Of a stretch of DNA of 64,000 nt, positions 8,117-18,458 are shown one piece after another. The position numbers and the translations under genes were made by a program. The notes beneath the pieces were generated by a model. The model was not told the origin of the DNA. It saw only the letters and a list, made by a program, of their open reading frames with translations, and ran no database searches. This DNA comes from Erysipelotrichaceae bacterium (GTDB lineage: Bacteria; Bacillota_I; Bacilli_A; Erysipelotrichales; Erysipelotrichaceae): NCBI GenBank assembly GCA_015058875.1, contig SVBN01000002.1, positions 1 to 64,000 of the forward strand. The letters run 5' to 3'. Position 1 is the stretch's first letter. Each line of letters begins with the position of its first letter.

Positions 8117-11100
8117 GTGAAGGGAAGAGACAGATGTCCGATGCGGAACTGTGGCTGTATCAGGCCGCGGACTGCTACAGAAAAGGTGAAACAGGAAAAG
8201 CGTTTGAGCTGTTTCTGAAATCCGCACAGGCAGGGAATCTGAATGCAATGAACAATGTCAGCGCATGCTATGCCAACGGGATCGGCATTGCCAGAGATGA
8301 GACAAAAGCATTCGAATGGATGAAACTGGCGGCAGATCAGGGACTGAAGTCTGCGGAAGCTTCCCTGGCAAAGATGTACTGCTGGGGAATCGGTACGGAA
8401 ACGGATTATGAGCTTGCTGTGGAATATGCGGAACGCGCACTTGAAGCATTTCCGGATAATGCGGACCTTCTGAGCACCAGAAATACGGCACAGGAAAAAT
8501 TGGATCGGGAATATGCGGATGCCGAAGCCAGATATAACGAAGCTGCCGGATGTGTTGAAGCCCAGGAATATGACAGGGCGTTTGAACTGTATCTGGAACT
8601 GGCGAAGGAAGGCTGGACATCCGCCATGGCAAATCTGGCAGGCATGTATGGGGAAGGGATCGGAACAGATCCCGATCCGGAACAGGCACTGTACTGGCTG
8701 GAACAGGCCGCTGAAGGAGGAAATGCATTCGCATGCAGACAGCTTGCGGTCAGTTATTTTACCGGAGACGGCGCACCCAGAGATCATGAAAAGGCACTGC
8801 ATTGGATCAATGCGGCAATGGAACTGGATCCGGAGAACGAAGAATACCGGAATATCTGTATGCAAATGGGTACGGATCTTCTGAACGAGGGGATGGAACA
8901 CATCGGCCGTGCAGAATTCGAAGATGCGTATCATTGTTTCCTGTATTCTGCCAGGACCGGCGAGCCGGCTGCCATGAACAATCTCAGTGTCATGTATGCG
9001 GACGGATCATATGTAAACCGTGACCCGGAACAGGCTTTTGCATGGCTGAAAAAAGCCGCGGAAGCAGGCTTTGCGGATGCGTTCAGCGGTCTGGCAATCG
9101 ATTATTTCCTCGGTGAGGGAACCAGGCGCAGTCTGGAACAGTGCGTGCACTGGGCAGGAAAAGCTCTGGAGGCTGATCCGGAAAATGAAGGCAAAAGAAA
9201 AGCATATGAGTATTACCGCGCATTAAGCACGATGAATGCGGATGAACTGTTTTCCGTCGGGACAGATCAGTACGAACGCGGTAATTATCCGGATGCCTTT
9301 GCGGTCTTTTCCTATGCGGCAGATATGGGGCATGCTGTCGCCATGAACAATATCAGTTCCATGTATGATGACGGCCTTTATGTACGGAAGGATGAGAAAA
9401 AAGCGTTCGAATGGATGAAGAAAGCGGCGGAAGCCGGATTCTCATTTTCCTGCATGACGCTTGCGGAGAAATATGAAAACGGGTACGGAACGGCAGAAGA
9501 TCATACGCAGGCTGTCCGCTGGGCACAGCAGGCTGTGCGTCTGGACCCGCAGAATGAAGTGCTTCGGAACAGATTCGAAGCAATCAGAGGCAGCTCCGCC
9601 GCATATGCACAGCAGCTTTCGGAAAAAGGAATGGAAGCAGTAAACCGGAATGATTTTGAGACGGCATACAGATGCTTCAGTGAAGCCGCTGACCTTGGTG
9701 CACCGGATGCGATGAACAACCTGAGTGTGATGTATGCAAACGGACATTATGTGCAGAAGGATCCGGTACAGGCATTTGAGTGGATGAAGAAAGCTGCGGA
9801 AACGGGTTACGTCCCGTCCTTCAGCCCGCTTTCGTCCAAATATTATTCCGGATCCGGAACAGAACGCGATCTGGAACAGGCCGTATTCTGGGCACAGAAG
9901 GCGTGTGAAGCAGAGCCTGGGAATATTCATTATCAGGAACTGCTGAACTATTTCAATACACTGAGAACATATACTCCGGAGCAGTTTATTGAAACCGGAT
10001 TGAATGCATACAGCTCCGGACAGAAGGAAGATGCGGCGGTGCTGTTTGCGTATGCGGCGGATGCGGGTAATCCGAATGCAATGAATAACCTCAGCGTGAT
10101 GTATGCAAAAGGCGAAGGGGTTGCTCAGGATGATGTGCAGGCATTCGAATGGATGAAGAAGGCGGCGGAAAACGGCAGTCCGGTGTCATGCCGGTTTCTC
10201 GCATATAAATATGAAAACGGATCCGGAACGGCATGGAGTTATGAAAAGGCACTTGAGTGGGCAGAGAAGTCCGTTCAGCTGAATCCCGCAGATCAGGAAT
10301 CTCAGACATATCTGAATCAGCTGCGCAATGCGGTGAATGATCCGGAATATCTGAACAGGCGGGGACTTGGCGCGGCAGAGGCGAATGACTTCGCGGAGGC
10401 ATTCCGATGCTTCCATAAGGCTGCCCAGCTCGGCAGCGCAGCCGCAATGAACAATCTTTCGGCCATGTATGATAACGGACACGGAGTTCCGAAGGATGAC
10501 GTGCAGGGATTTGAATGGTGCAGAAGAGCCGCGGAAGCCGGTTTCCCGAATGCCTGCTATGTGCTGGCAAACAAATATGAAATCGGAAGGGGAACACAGA
10601 GAAACAGGGAAAAAGCAGCTGAATGGGCACAGAAAGCCGTAAATCTTGACCCGCAGAATACGGAATACAGGAATCTGCTGAACGCACTCCGGCCGGTTTT
10701 TCCCGGAGTCCGTATCATAAGGACGCCGGAACCTGAGGCCAGGCTTGTTTCTGGTGCGGATTCTGCATTGGCTGAACTGGATCTGCAGGAAGGCATCCGT
10801 CTCTATAATGCAAAGCAGTTTGAAGAAGCGCTTGTTTATCTGGAACGTGCCGGAAAGGCAGGACATTACAAAGCGCTGCGGTATATAGCTGTGATGTACG
10901 CAAGAGGGGAAGGTGTCATACAGAACGGAAATTATGCAGTCCGTTTCTTCGAGGCTGCGGCGTATCGGGGCGATCCGGTATCGTGGGAGAACCTGCGTCA
11001 CTGGAACGGCAGAACAGCATCGGTATGGAAAATGTATGCCTGGCTTCAGGGAAAAGAGAATACGCAGAACTATCCGGATGAAGTCGGCTTTGACGCTTCA

Positions 11101-11430
11101 TGCGTGCAGGTCACGGATGCCTACCGCAAAGGATACCGCAGGCATTACGGTCAGAGAAGATTAAGCGGGCCGGACGATCCCTCCGGTATCGGGGCAATGG
11201 CTGATGCCCGGGACAGCGGTCATCCTGACGCATTGTGCGATTGCGGAGAAGGACAGGAGGATAACATCCTGCTGAAGGAAGCAGCGCTGCTCGGCAGTAC
11301 CTGGGCAATGGTGAAACTGGCGGAATATTACAGCGGCAAAAACCTGAAGGTAATGCGGAAGCTGTATCAGGAGGCCGCAGACAGAGGCAATCAGAAAGCG
11401 CTGCAGTACATGCAGAGACAGAATTATTGA
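8113..11430 (+). CDS. Large Sel1-repeat (TPR-like) protein
   Basis: Repeated AMNNLSVMYAxGxxVxxDxxQAFEWMKKAAEAG and KYExGxGTxxDxxxAVxWAQKAV modules. Confidence 0.95.
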   Translation: MSEGKRQMSDAELWLYQAADCYRKGETGKAFELFLKSAQAGNLNAMNNVSACYANGIGIARDETKAFEWMKLAADQGLKSAEASLAKMYCWGIGTETDYELAVEYAERALEAFPDNADLLSTRNTAQEKLDREYADAEARYNEAAGCVEAQEYDRAFELYLELAKEGWTSAMANLAGMYGEGIGTDPDPEQALYWLEQAAEGGNAFACRQLAVSYFTGDGAPRDHEKALHWINAAMELDPENEEYRNICMQMGTDLLNEGMEHIGRAEFEDAYHCFLYSARTGEPAAMNNLSVMYADGSYVNRDPEQAFAWLKKAAEAGFADAFSGLAIDYFLGEGTRRSLEQCVHWAGKALEADPENEGKRKAYEYYRALSTMNADELFSVGTDQYERGNYPDAFAVFSYAADMGHAVAMNNISSMYDDGLYVRKDEKKAFEWMKKAAEAGFSFSCMTLAEKYENGYGTAEDHTQAVRWAQQAVRLDPQNEVLRNRFEAIRGSSAAYAQQLSEKGMEAVNRNDFETAYRCFSEAADLGAPDAMNNLSVMYANGHYVQKDPVQAFEWMKKAAETGYVPSFSPLSSKYYSGSGTERDLEQAVFWAQKACEAEPGNIHYQELLNYFNTLRTYTPEQFIETGLNAYSSGQKEDAAVLFAYAADAGNPNAMNNLSVMYAKGEGVAQDDVQAFEWMKKAAENGSPVSCRFLAYKYENGSGTAWSYEKALEWAEKSVQLNPADQESQTYLNQLRNAVNDPEYLNRRGLGAAEANDFAEAFRCFHKAAQLGSAAAMNNLSAMYDNGHGVPKDDVQGFEWCRRAAEAGFPNACYVLANKYEIGRGTQRNREKAAEWAQKAVNLDPQNTEYRNLLNALRPVFPGVRIIRTPEPEARLVSGADSALAELDLQEGIRLYNAKQFEEALVYLERAGKAGHYKALRYIAVMYARGEGVIQNGNYAVRFFEAAAYRGDPVSWENLRHWNGRTASVWKMYAWLQGKENTQNYPDEVGFDASCVQVTDAYRKGYRRHYGQRRLSGPDDPSGIGAMADARDSGHPDALCDCGEGQEDNILLKEAALLGSTWAMVKLAEYYSGKNLKVMRKLYQEAADRGNQKALQYMQRQNY
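8974..10470 (+). repeat. In-frame tandem repeat, about 369 bp (123 aa) per unit
   Basis: ATG of the 'AMNN' element occurs at 8974, 9343, 9712, 10081 and 10447 (spacing 369, 369, 369, 366); earlier, more diverged units at 8248 and 8626. Confidence 0.9.
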
Positions 11431-11478
11431 TACTGAATACAGGCAGAGCCATGAGCGGTTCTGCCTGTGTTTTGGATA

Positions 11479-14400
11479 TCAGTCTTTGTCAGGTACCGGG
11501 ATAGCGGTATTGTGTGTAAAGCTCCAGAGGTATGCCCGCACGGTTCTGCCGGGATAGATCTGCTTTAGAGCAGTACTGTAGGACTGCAGCTGAACAGTGT
11601 ATCTGGAAAGCAGAACAGAAGGATCTGTGCGGTCGGTTTTGAAGTCGATCAGAATGATCTCATCCGGTCCCACTGCTGCAAAGTCGATCACGCCATGCAT
11701 CCGGATATCCTCTGTTTCCACATAGAACGGGAATTCCTTCTGAATATCCATGGATAATGCCTCTTTGTAGAGATCTGAATTTCCGAAGGCAAAGATCCGT
11801 TCTCTGTCATCTTCGCTCAGATCATATTCATACAGGTCTTCTTCCTTCCACATGCGGTTGGGAAGCCTGGATACGACCTCATGGATCAATGTACCGTGAG
11901 CACGGCGCATCCGGCGGGATTCCGGCTCCAGATTCGGCAGTTCGCTGAATTCCGACTGGCTAGGCGTAAGCGAAGGCGCAAAAGTTTCCACCGGCAGATT
12001 GAAATGAGGAAGCTCACTGACATATTTCGCACCGAGCATCTCCTTTTCCGGTTCATCCGGTGCGGGATGATGCTCAATCCGGAACAAACCGGGTACATCC
12101 TGCATGGCGGAAAGAATCAGTCCGCTCATGCCTTTTCTTCTTGCAAGCACGGAAAGGGTAATCGGTTCGCTTTCTTCCGGCGCTTTTTTCATGCAGTCGA
12201 CCATGATCAGCCGTACGCGGGCTCTGGTCAAAGCGACATAGAGCAGACGTGTATATTCTTCCAGATCTTCCAGATTTCCCCGGAACTGGGCCGCAATTCT
12301 TGTTACGGTCGGACGGCGAACACGCCATGGCATGCTGAAATGATCGGCTCCGATATACAGCTCGTCATCCACAAGAACGGAGGAGGATGCGTCATTGTCT
12401 TTCACGGTTTCCGTACTCCACAGGAATACCGTATGGTACTGCAGACCTTTGGACTGATGGATGGTTGTAACAATCACTGCCTGATCATCTTTGGAGCGTG
12501 ACATGGCGTCGCTGCTCTTTTCATCCGTACCTGCCTGCATTCTTTCCAGCAGATCATATATGTTTGCACCGTCGCGTTCCAGCTTGACGGCTGTTTCAAA
12601 CAGATAGTCAAAGTTTGCTTTGGAACTGCTGTCCAGCCGGTCATAGAAATCATGGCGCAGGGATACTTCGGACAGGAATGCCGCGATGCCGTAGTTCAGT
12701 GCGATCTCCAGCAGCTCATCCAGTTCCGTCTCAATCTCCGGATGTTCTTCACGGATTCCCTTCAGCACTTTCCCGCTGCGGATTTTCAGCTCCGCAAGCG
12801 TATTGTCATCAAACCGGTATATGCCGGAGGTCAGCACTGCCAGGGCACTGATGATCTTCTTTCGGTCAATCATCCATTCGATCAATGACCGGATGACAGC
12901 ACACAAAGGAGAATTATAGAATCCTTCCCTGGCATCGATATCATACGGGATGCCGTATGTTTCAAACACCCGCTTCAGTACCGGTTTGTCATTATGGCTT
13001 CTGACCAGAATGGCAAAATCATTCCAGCTTCTGCCTTCTTCCTGTACCATCCTGCGGATTTCCGAGGCGATCCATATTGCCTTGGTTTCTTTCTTTCCCC
13101 AGGAATCTTCATCACTGTCTTCTTCTTTTGCCGGAACATCCAGCAGAACAAACCGGACCGGAACACCGTCCGTCTGTTTCTGCGCATCCGTTCCAGGCGT
13201 TACAATATCCCGTTCCTGATAGACATCCAGGCATCCGGGTACATTCATCAGCCGCATGAACAGCTCATTGCAGAAGCGGATAATGGTCTCCATGGAACGG
13301 TAATTGTGTTCCAGTGTGATCTGCATGGTATCAGGATCGTTCATCAATGAACGCATCAGGGCAGGCTTTGCCTGACGGAAGCGGTAGATGGACTGCTTGA
13401 CGTCTCCGACCCGGAAGATGGTTCCGGGCTTTGCCAGCTTCCGGATGATCGCATCCTGAAGGACGGATGTATCCTGGAACTCATCGACCATGACTTCCTT
13501 CAGCCTGGCCTGGTACAGCTTTGATACCGCGCCGTCATTGGCGTTGAGGATATCCCATGCAAAGCGTTCCATGTCGCTGAAGTCCATGCATGCATTTTCT
13601 TTTTTTAATTCTCCGAAGCCTGTATATGTCAGTTCGGCAAGCCGGCAGAGTCCCCGGATGATTTCGGAGGACTCGTTGTGATCGCTGATCAGGACAGACG
13701 AATCATACAGGATGGCAGACAGCTGCTCGCATGATTTGTACATTGCTTCCCTGGCAGCGGTATAGACAGCCTGCTTATTATCGGTGGGAGTGGAAAGATC
13801 TTCACCGAAGCGGATGAAGCTTTCCCGGAACATATCGTAGTTTTCTTCCTTCAGATAATTCGCACAGTTTTCCAGACGGACGGATGCGCTTTTGAGATCA
13901 TCATATTTCTTCATGATCTTTGCGCTGTCGGTACCGTATGTCAGCATCTTCCCCATCTGTTCCGTAATGCTGTCGAAATGCAGATGGATGGCACGGAAGA
14001 ACCAGTGCCGGACATTCTCCGGAAGCTGATCAAACCGGGATACTTCCTGCGCGGCATCGGATGCATTACGAATCCATTGCAGGGGGTCTCTGTCCGCGGA
14101 AGCGTGCGTGCAGATGTCTTCCACGATTTCGCGCAGTTTTTCGTAGTCTTCGCTCCGCGGGGCAAATGTTTCCAGAATTGCAATCAGAAGCGGATGGTTT
14201 TCCTCATCGAATATCTGCAGCGCTTCATGGAAGGCGGCTTCCTTATATCTGTTTACTCCGGCGTCATCCAGCACATGCTCAGCAGTGGCGGGATCCAGTC
14301 CGATCACGCTGCAGTATTTGCGGATGATGGTCAGACAGAAGGCGGATATGGTTGTGATATCGGCGCTGTTCAGCAGGATCATCTGCCGGGTAAGCCAGGC

Positions 14401-14652
14401 CTGGTTATCGGGATCGTCTTCCTTTTCATACCTCTCCTGCAGACCTGCGGCAGTACGGTTCTTCATTTCCGCGGCGGCCGCGGCGGTAAAGGTCAGCGCC
14501 AGGATTTCATCCATCCCGACTCTGTCCTCAATGCACCGTTTGATCAGACGCTCCACGAGCACTCTTGTTTTTCCGGCTCCGGCGGAAGCGGAGACCAGAA
14601 TATTCTGACCGACAGAGGTGACTGCCAGCATCTGGTTTTTATCCATGTTCAT
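11479..14652 (-). CDS. addA: ATP-dependent helicase/nuclease subunit A
   Basis: UvrD-like motifs: VSASAGAGKTRVLVERL, MVDEFQDTSVLQD, VGDVKQSIYRFRQAKP, LLYVALTRARVRL; C-terminal nuclease DFKTDR. Confidence 0.96.
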   Translation of the reverse strand: MNMDKNQMLAVTSVGQNILVSASAGAGKTRVLVERLIKRCIEDRVGMDEILALTFTAAAAAEMKNRTAAGLQERYEKEDDPDNQAWLTRQMILLNSADITTISAFCLTIIRKYCSVIGLDPATAEHVLDDAGVNRYKEAAFHEALQIFDEENHPLLIAILETFAPRSEDYEKLREIVEDICTHASADRDPLQWIRNASDAAQEVSRFDQLPENVRHWFFRAIHLHFDSITEQMGKMLTYGTDSAKIMKKYDDLKSASVRLENCANYLKEENYDMFRESFIRFGEDLSTPTDNKQAVYTAAREAMYKSCEQLSAILYDSSVLISDHNESSEIIRGLCRLAELTYTGFGELKKENACMDFSDMERFAWDILNANDGAVSKLYQARLKEVMVDEFQDTSVLQDAIIRKLAKPGTIFRVGDVKQSIYRFRQAKPALMRSLMNDPDTMQITLEHNYRSMETIIRFCNELFMRLMNVPGCLDVYQERDIVTPGTDAQKQTDGVPVRFVLLDVPAKEEDSDEDSWGKKETKAIWIASEIRRMVQEEGRSWNDFAILVRSHNDKPVLKRVFETYGIPYDIDAREGFYNSPLCAVIRSLIEWMIDRKKIISALAVLTSGIYRFDDNTLAELKIRSGKVLKGIREEHPEIETELDELLEIALNYGIAAFLSEVSLRHDFYDRLDSSSKANFDYLFETAVKLERDGANIYDLLERMQAGTDEKSSDAMSRSKDDQAVIVTTIHQSKGLQYHTVFLWSTETVKDNDASSSVLVDDELYIGADHFSMPWRVRRPTVTRIAAQFRGNLEDLEEYTRLLYVALTRARVRLIMVDCMKKAPEESEPITLSVLARRKGMSGLILSAMQDVPGLFRIEHHPAPDEPEKEMLGAKYVSELPHFNLPVETFAPSLTPSQSEFSELPNLEPESRRMRRAHGTLIHEVVSRLPNRMWKEEDLYEYDLSEDDRERIFAFGNSDLYKEALSMDIQKEFPFYVETEDIRMHGVIDFAAVGPDEIILIDFKTDRTDPSVLLSRYTVQLQSYSTALKQIYPGRTVRAYLWSFTHNTAIPVPDKD

Positions 14653-17264
14653 TCGACGTCACCTTTGCCTTTCTTTAAGGAAATATCCTGCATCACAACA
14701 GGCTTCGGCTTCCGGGTTCCTTTCCGGTTGCGGCATACTGCGGCATTCCCGCAGAACTTGCATGCGTCATCCAGCGGATCAACGGCGATATCGCCGGAAA
14801 GCAGATGTTCACGGAAATACTGATAAAGCTCCCGGACGCATTGGCGGACACGCTCCAGATCATAGAGCGGTCCGGTGAAGCTCTTTTTAAATTCCGGGGT
14901 ATCCGTATCATGCGGATCGAAGGTCCAGCCGGAGAATTTCCGTTCGCTGTCCGACATGCTTTCCAGCAGTTCTTCATCCCGGACATCGTCCTGCATCTGG
15001 ATGCCTTTGGACCTGGCAAAGGATCCGGCATTGATTTTTGACGCCTTGGACTGGAGTGAGAAGTAATAGGCTCCTCCGGGAGTCCTTGCAAGAATATGCT
15101 CGGCCGCAAAGATATAGGAAAGAAGCTGGAGCTGCTTTCCGGCCTTCACGGCGCTTTCCGATAATTTATGCTCGGATGATTTGTAATCCAGGATACGGAA
15201 AATATCACCGGAAATATCAATGCGGTCAATGATGCCCTTCAGGGATACGCCTTCTATGATTTCATAGCTGAATTCCTGTTCCGAAGCAAGCGGACGGAAC
15301 ATGGTATCCTTTTCGGCATGGGAAAGGAACTGCAGTGATCTCTGCATTCCGTCGGCCATGCGCTCCAGGGTCAGGTCCATCAGGAAAGCATCGTGAGGGC
15401 GCATGGTCTTCATCTCTTCAAACCAGGGTTTCAGGAAATCACGGATTTCCTGCAGATCAACGGAGGTATAGTCCTTGCCGTGCTTTTTCAGCATCTCTTC
15501 CATAAAGGCATGCTGGACCGTGCCGATCGATGCACTGTCCAGACCCGGAGTATCAAATTCCCTGGCCTTCATTCCGGATTCAATGAAATAGGAATAGGGA
15601 CACTGGAACCACCGCTCAAACCGCGAGATGGATCCGTGAATTTTACCGTCCGGCGCAAACAGATCTTCCGCTGTTTCCGGAATCAGATGATGAACCGGTT
15701 CGGGGAACGGCCGCAGGGACTGAATATTCCAATTGGAAATGTCACCTTTCACTTCGCTGATCCGGCTGGTTACTTCAAATGCCGGCTCGATATTTCTTCC
15801 CTGATAATCGTTGGTCGCACAGGAGAAGATCAGTTCTTTCCCGGAATGATAAATCCATGACAGCTGCGACATGTACAGCGCATGGCGCTCTTCCAGGGAA
15901 GGGAATCCTTTCGTCCTGCGGACATAGTCCTCATCAAAGATACCGGTCATTTTCGGTACGCCCGGGAAACTGCCCGCCGAACAGCCGGCTATGTAAGTCA
16001 CTTCCGCGGCGTCCACCGGATGCTTCAGATCGGTTACCGTACAGAAATCCGTGATCAGATCGCTGCGGGAAACGGAGAGCCCGTCAATCATTGCAAGGAC
16101 AGTCCCGGCATCTTCCCGGGAGGATACCTCCTCAATGGTCTGGGAAAGGATTGTGCGGATGCCGATCCCGGCATTCAGCTCCGTATTGCTGTACATGACT
16201 GGATGCTTCTGCAGCAGAGCATAGGCGTTGTTCAATGCGCCGGAAACAGTTTCGCATTTCATGAGGAAATCCAGCTCCGGCCCGGTCTGTTCCAGCCATT
16301 CCTCCAGCAGCTTTTCCTGCGCCATCATCTTTTCCGATTCACCGGGGAAGCGCTCCGCGGACAGCAGACTGTGGGCGGTGCTGTCAAAGCTGATATCCTT
16401 CAGAGCTCTCTGGGCAAATGCAATCAGCGGTGCATCGGCCGGAATACTGAAGGCGCCCGTTCTCATTGCCTGGATCAGCGCATCCGCGCTGTGATCCAGT
16501 GCCATCCGGACAAGGCTCAGATAAATGCCGGGAGCCCGGACATGAACCGGCTCGCTGACGGGGGAAAACGGAATGCCGTAACGGCGGAAAACCTGTTCCA
16601 ATACCGGCAGCTGACCTGCATAATCGCAGAGGATCACAGTGCACTGCCTGGGATTCTCACAGATTTCCTGGGCGATCGCTTCAATCTCCTGCCGGGTATT
16701 CAATGCAAAGCGGAGCGATTCCTTCTTCGGCTCTGCGGTCTTTCCGTATGCGGTCCGGTTTCCGGTCCGCTCTTTCAGATCGCACAGGAAGCGGTAACGG
16801 AACGGATCCGTTTCAAAGACAAATGAAAACTCCGGATTCCGCTGCACAGCCTCATTCAGAAGTGATTCCCTCTGACTGCGGATCTCTGCTTCCCCGAGCG
16901 GCATTTCCAGTGCTGCGGAAACCAGTTCCCTCAATTCGGCTTCACTTTCCGTATCTGCCGGAAGATCCTGCGCCGTAATTCCGTAAAGGGCACAGTTTCT
17001 GGCGAACTGCATGATTTCCTGTACAAAGCGCGGATAGGAAAGCATGTTTCCGTAAATCGGAAACCGTTCTTTCTGTGCTTTCAGTTCTGCCGTCAGGGCA
17101 AGCAGCGATGCATATTTCCGCTCGCCGCTTCCCGGGTCCATCAGGGACCGGAGACTTTTCAGATCGGTGCCGGAAAGGGAAAAGGTGTCATTCCCTGCGG
17201 CCAGTGAATGATAAATCCGTTCTTTCAGATATTCTTCGCAGATGATTGTTCTGTAGCTGTTCAT
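14649..17264 (-). CDS. addB: ATP-dependent helicase/nuclease subunit B
   Basis: Paired with addA (4-nt overlap); PD-(D/E)XK region RILDYKSSEHKL and Fe-S cysteines CKFCGNAAVC. Start chosen at MNSYRTIICEEYL. Confidence 0.92.
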   Translation of the reverse strand: MNSYRTIICEEYLKERIYHSLAAGNDTFSLSGTDLKSLRSLMDPGSGERKYASLLALTAELKAQKERFPIYGNMLSYPRFVQEIMQFARNCALYGITAQDLPADTESEAELRELVSAALEMPLGEAEIRSQRESLLNEAVQRNPEFSFVFETDPFRYRFLCDLKERTGNRTAYGKTAEPKKESLRFALNTRQEIEAIAQEICENPRQCTVILCDYAGQLPVLEQVFRRYGIPFSPVSEPVHVRAPGIYLSLVRMALDHSADALIQAMRTGAFSIPADAPLIAFAQRALKDISFDSTAHSLLSAERFPGESEKMMAQEKLLEEWLEQTGPELDFLMKCETVSGALNNAYALLQKHPVMYSNTELNAGIGIRTILSQTIEEVSSREDAGTVLAMIDGLSVSRSDLITDFCTVTDLKHPVDAAEVTYIAGCSAGSFPGVPKMTGIFDEDYVRRTKGFPSLEERHALYMSQLSWIYHSGKELIFSCATNDYQGRNIEPAFEVTSRISEVKGDISNWNIQSLRPFPEPVHHLIPETAEDLFAPDGKIHGSISRFERWFQCPYSYFIESGMKAREFDTPGLDSASIGTVQHAFMEEMLKKHGKDYTSVDLQEIRDFLKPWFEEMKTMRPHDAFLMDLTLERMADGMQRSLQFLSHAEKDTMFRPLASEQEFSYEIIEGVSLKGIIDRIDISGDIFRILDYKSSEHKLSESAVKAGKQLQLLSYIFAAEHILARTPGGAYYFSLQSKASKINAGSFARSKGIQMQDDVRDEELLESMSDSERKFSGWTFDPHDTDTPEFKKSFTGPLYDLERVRQCVRELYQYFREHLLSGDIAVDPLDDACKFCGNAAVCRNRKGTRKPKPVVMQDISLKKGKGDVE

Positions 17265-17523
17265 ATGTTTTCCTGTCTTTATATACACTGTGTCAATAAG
17301 TGCCTGTCACAGCAGATTGTATCATAAGACAGAGGAAAAGAAGGCGGGAAGGAAGAGCCGGAAAACAGAGAATGCCGGATATGCTCATGCACGCATGGCT
17401 GATTTTTCAAAAAACCGATAAAAAAGCCATGATCTGGTGTTTTTGGCCGCAACATTTTGCTTGGATTTTTAGCAATGAACAAATATAATTGAGGTGATCT
17501 TTGAATCAGCGGAGGGGTAGTAA

Positions 17524-18372
17524 ATGGCAATCAGTAGTATTCTCGATCGGCAGCTTGACTACAGGAAAAACGGTGAAGACTGCAGCTTTAATGGTTATCT
17601 GGAGGATTATCTGAACGTAAGTGAAGATCTTGATCCGGTACTGAAGGAAGCGTTCACCGAAATTCTTGCGAAGGATGAGAATGTCAAAATCTGCGTCAAC
17701 CTGAAGGCGGAAGTCAACAGGGACGCAATTTCCAACCAGATTATACGGTATAAGGATGTTTTTAAACTGACCGGGCGTCCTCTGACGTATCCGTATCTTC
17801 TCTATGCTACAGGAGATACAGAAGACAGAGCTCTGCTCGTCGTACCTTATACAAAATACAGCTTCATCTATGCAAAGGGATATTATTACTGCATGACTGA
17901 ACCGGGAAGCCCGTTCATCGAATGCAAGAATGAGATCGTAGCTGTCACATCCGACAAGGCATCCAGAATTGCGGATACTTATGCAAAACTGTTCACGATG
18001 AAGGCAGGCGCTCTGCAGCGCTCCGTCGACCGTGACTTCTTCAGAAACTATGACGAGCTCAAAGCTCTGGCAATCGAAGCCGCAAACGGACAGAAGGAAG
18101 AGGCTGCCGGTGTTCTGACAGCTCTGGAAGACAGAACCGCGCAGATCTATCAGTATGTTATCAACTGGTTCCTGCTCAAGAAGGTCCTGTATGTTCAGTA
18201 CATGGTGAACAAGAACCTGCTCAATACAGTTCACGAAGGCAATGTGAAGAAACAGAGAAATCAGGCAAAGACAAATGCCGATGAAATCAGCTTCCTCAGC
18301 TTCAGTGAAATGTGGCGGCTGAGTGCTCCGGAAGAAGAAACAGCGGAAGAACAGCCTGCGGAAGAAGCTTAA
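17524..18372 (+). CDS. Conserved hypothetical protein (first gene of XpaC-AAA unit)
   Basis: Full-length ORF with good coding character and RBS ggaggggt. Confidence 0.75.
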   Translation: MAISSILDRQLDYRKNGEDCSFNGYLEDYLNVSEDLDPVLKEAFTEILAKDENVKICVNLKAEVNRDAISNQIIRYKDVFKLTGRPLTYPYLLYATGDTEDRALLVVPYTKYSFIYAKGYYYCMTEPGSPFIECKNEIVAVTSDKASRIADTYAKLFTMKAGALQRSVDRDFFRNYDELKALAIEAANGQKEEAAGVLTALEDRTAQIYQYVINWFLLKKVLYVQYMVNKNLLNTVHEGNVKKQRNQAKTNADEISFLSFSEMWRLSAPEEETAEEQPAEEA

Positions 18373-18458
18373 TTTCGGAATTATGATGTGATGATCAAAG
18401 GCCTGCATTTTGCAGGCTTTTGCATGTTATAATCGTAAAAGGCAAAGGAGGCAGAATA

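Noticed and set aside
6935-8248. 437-aa ORF on minus strand
   Set aside because: Antisense to the EAL/HEPN-like/Sel1 genes; no RBS or recognisable domains.
8974-10470. Regular repeats as a CRISPR-like array
   Set aside because: Period of 369 bp is in-frame protein repetition (Sel1), not short identical repeats with unique spacers. No cas genes in the window.
11479-17264. AddAB as part of a defense island
   Set aside because: Standard addB-addA recombination/repair pair with no flanking restriction-modification or abortive-infection genes.
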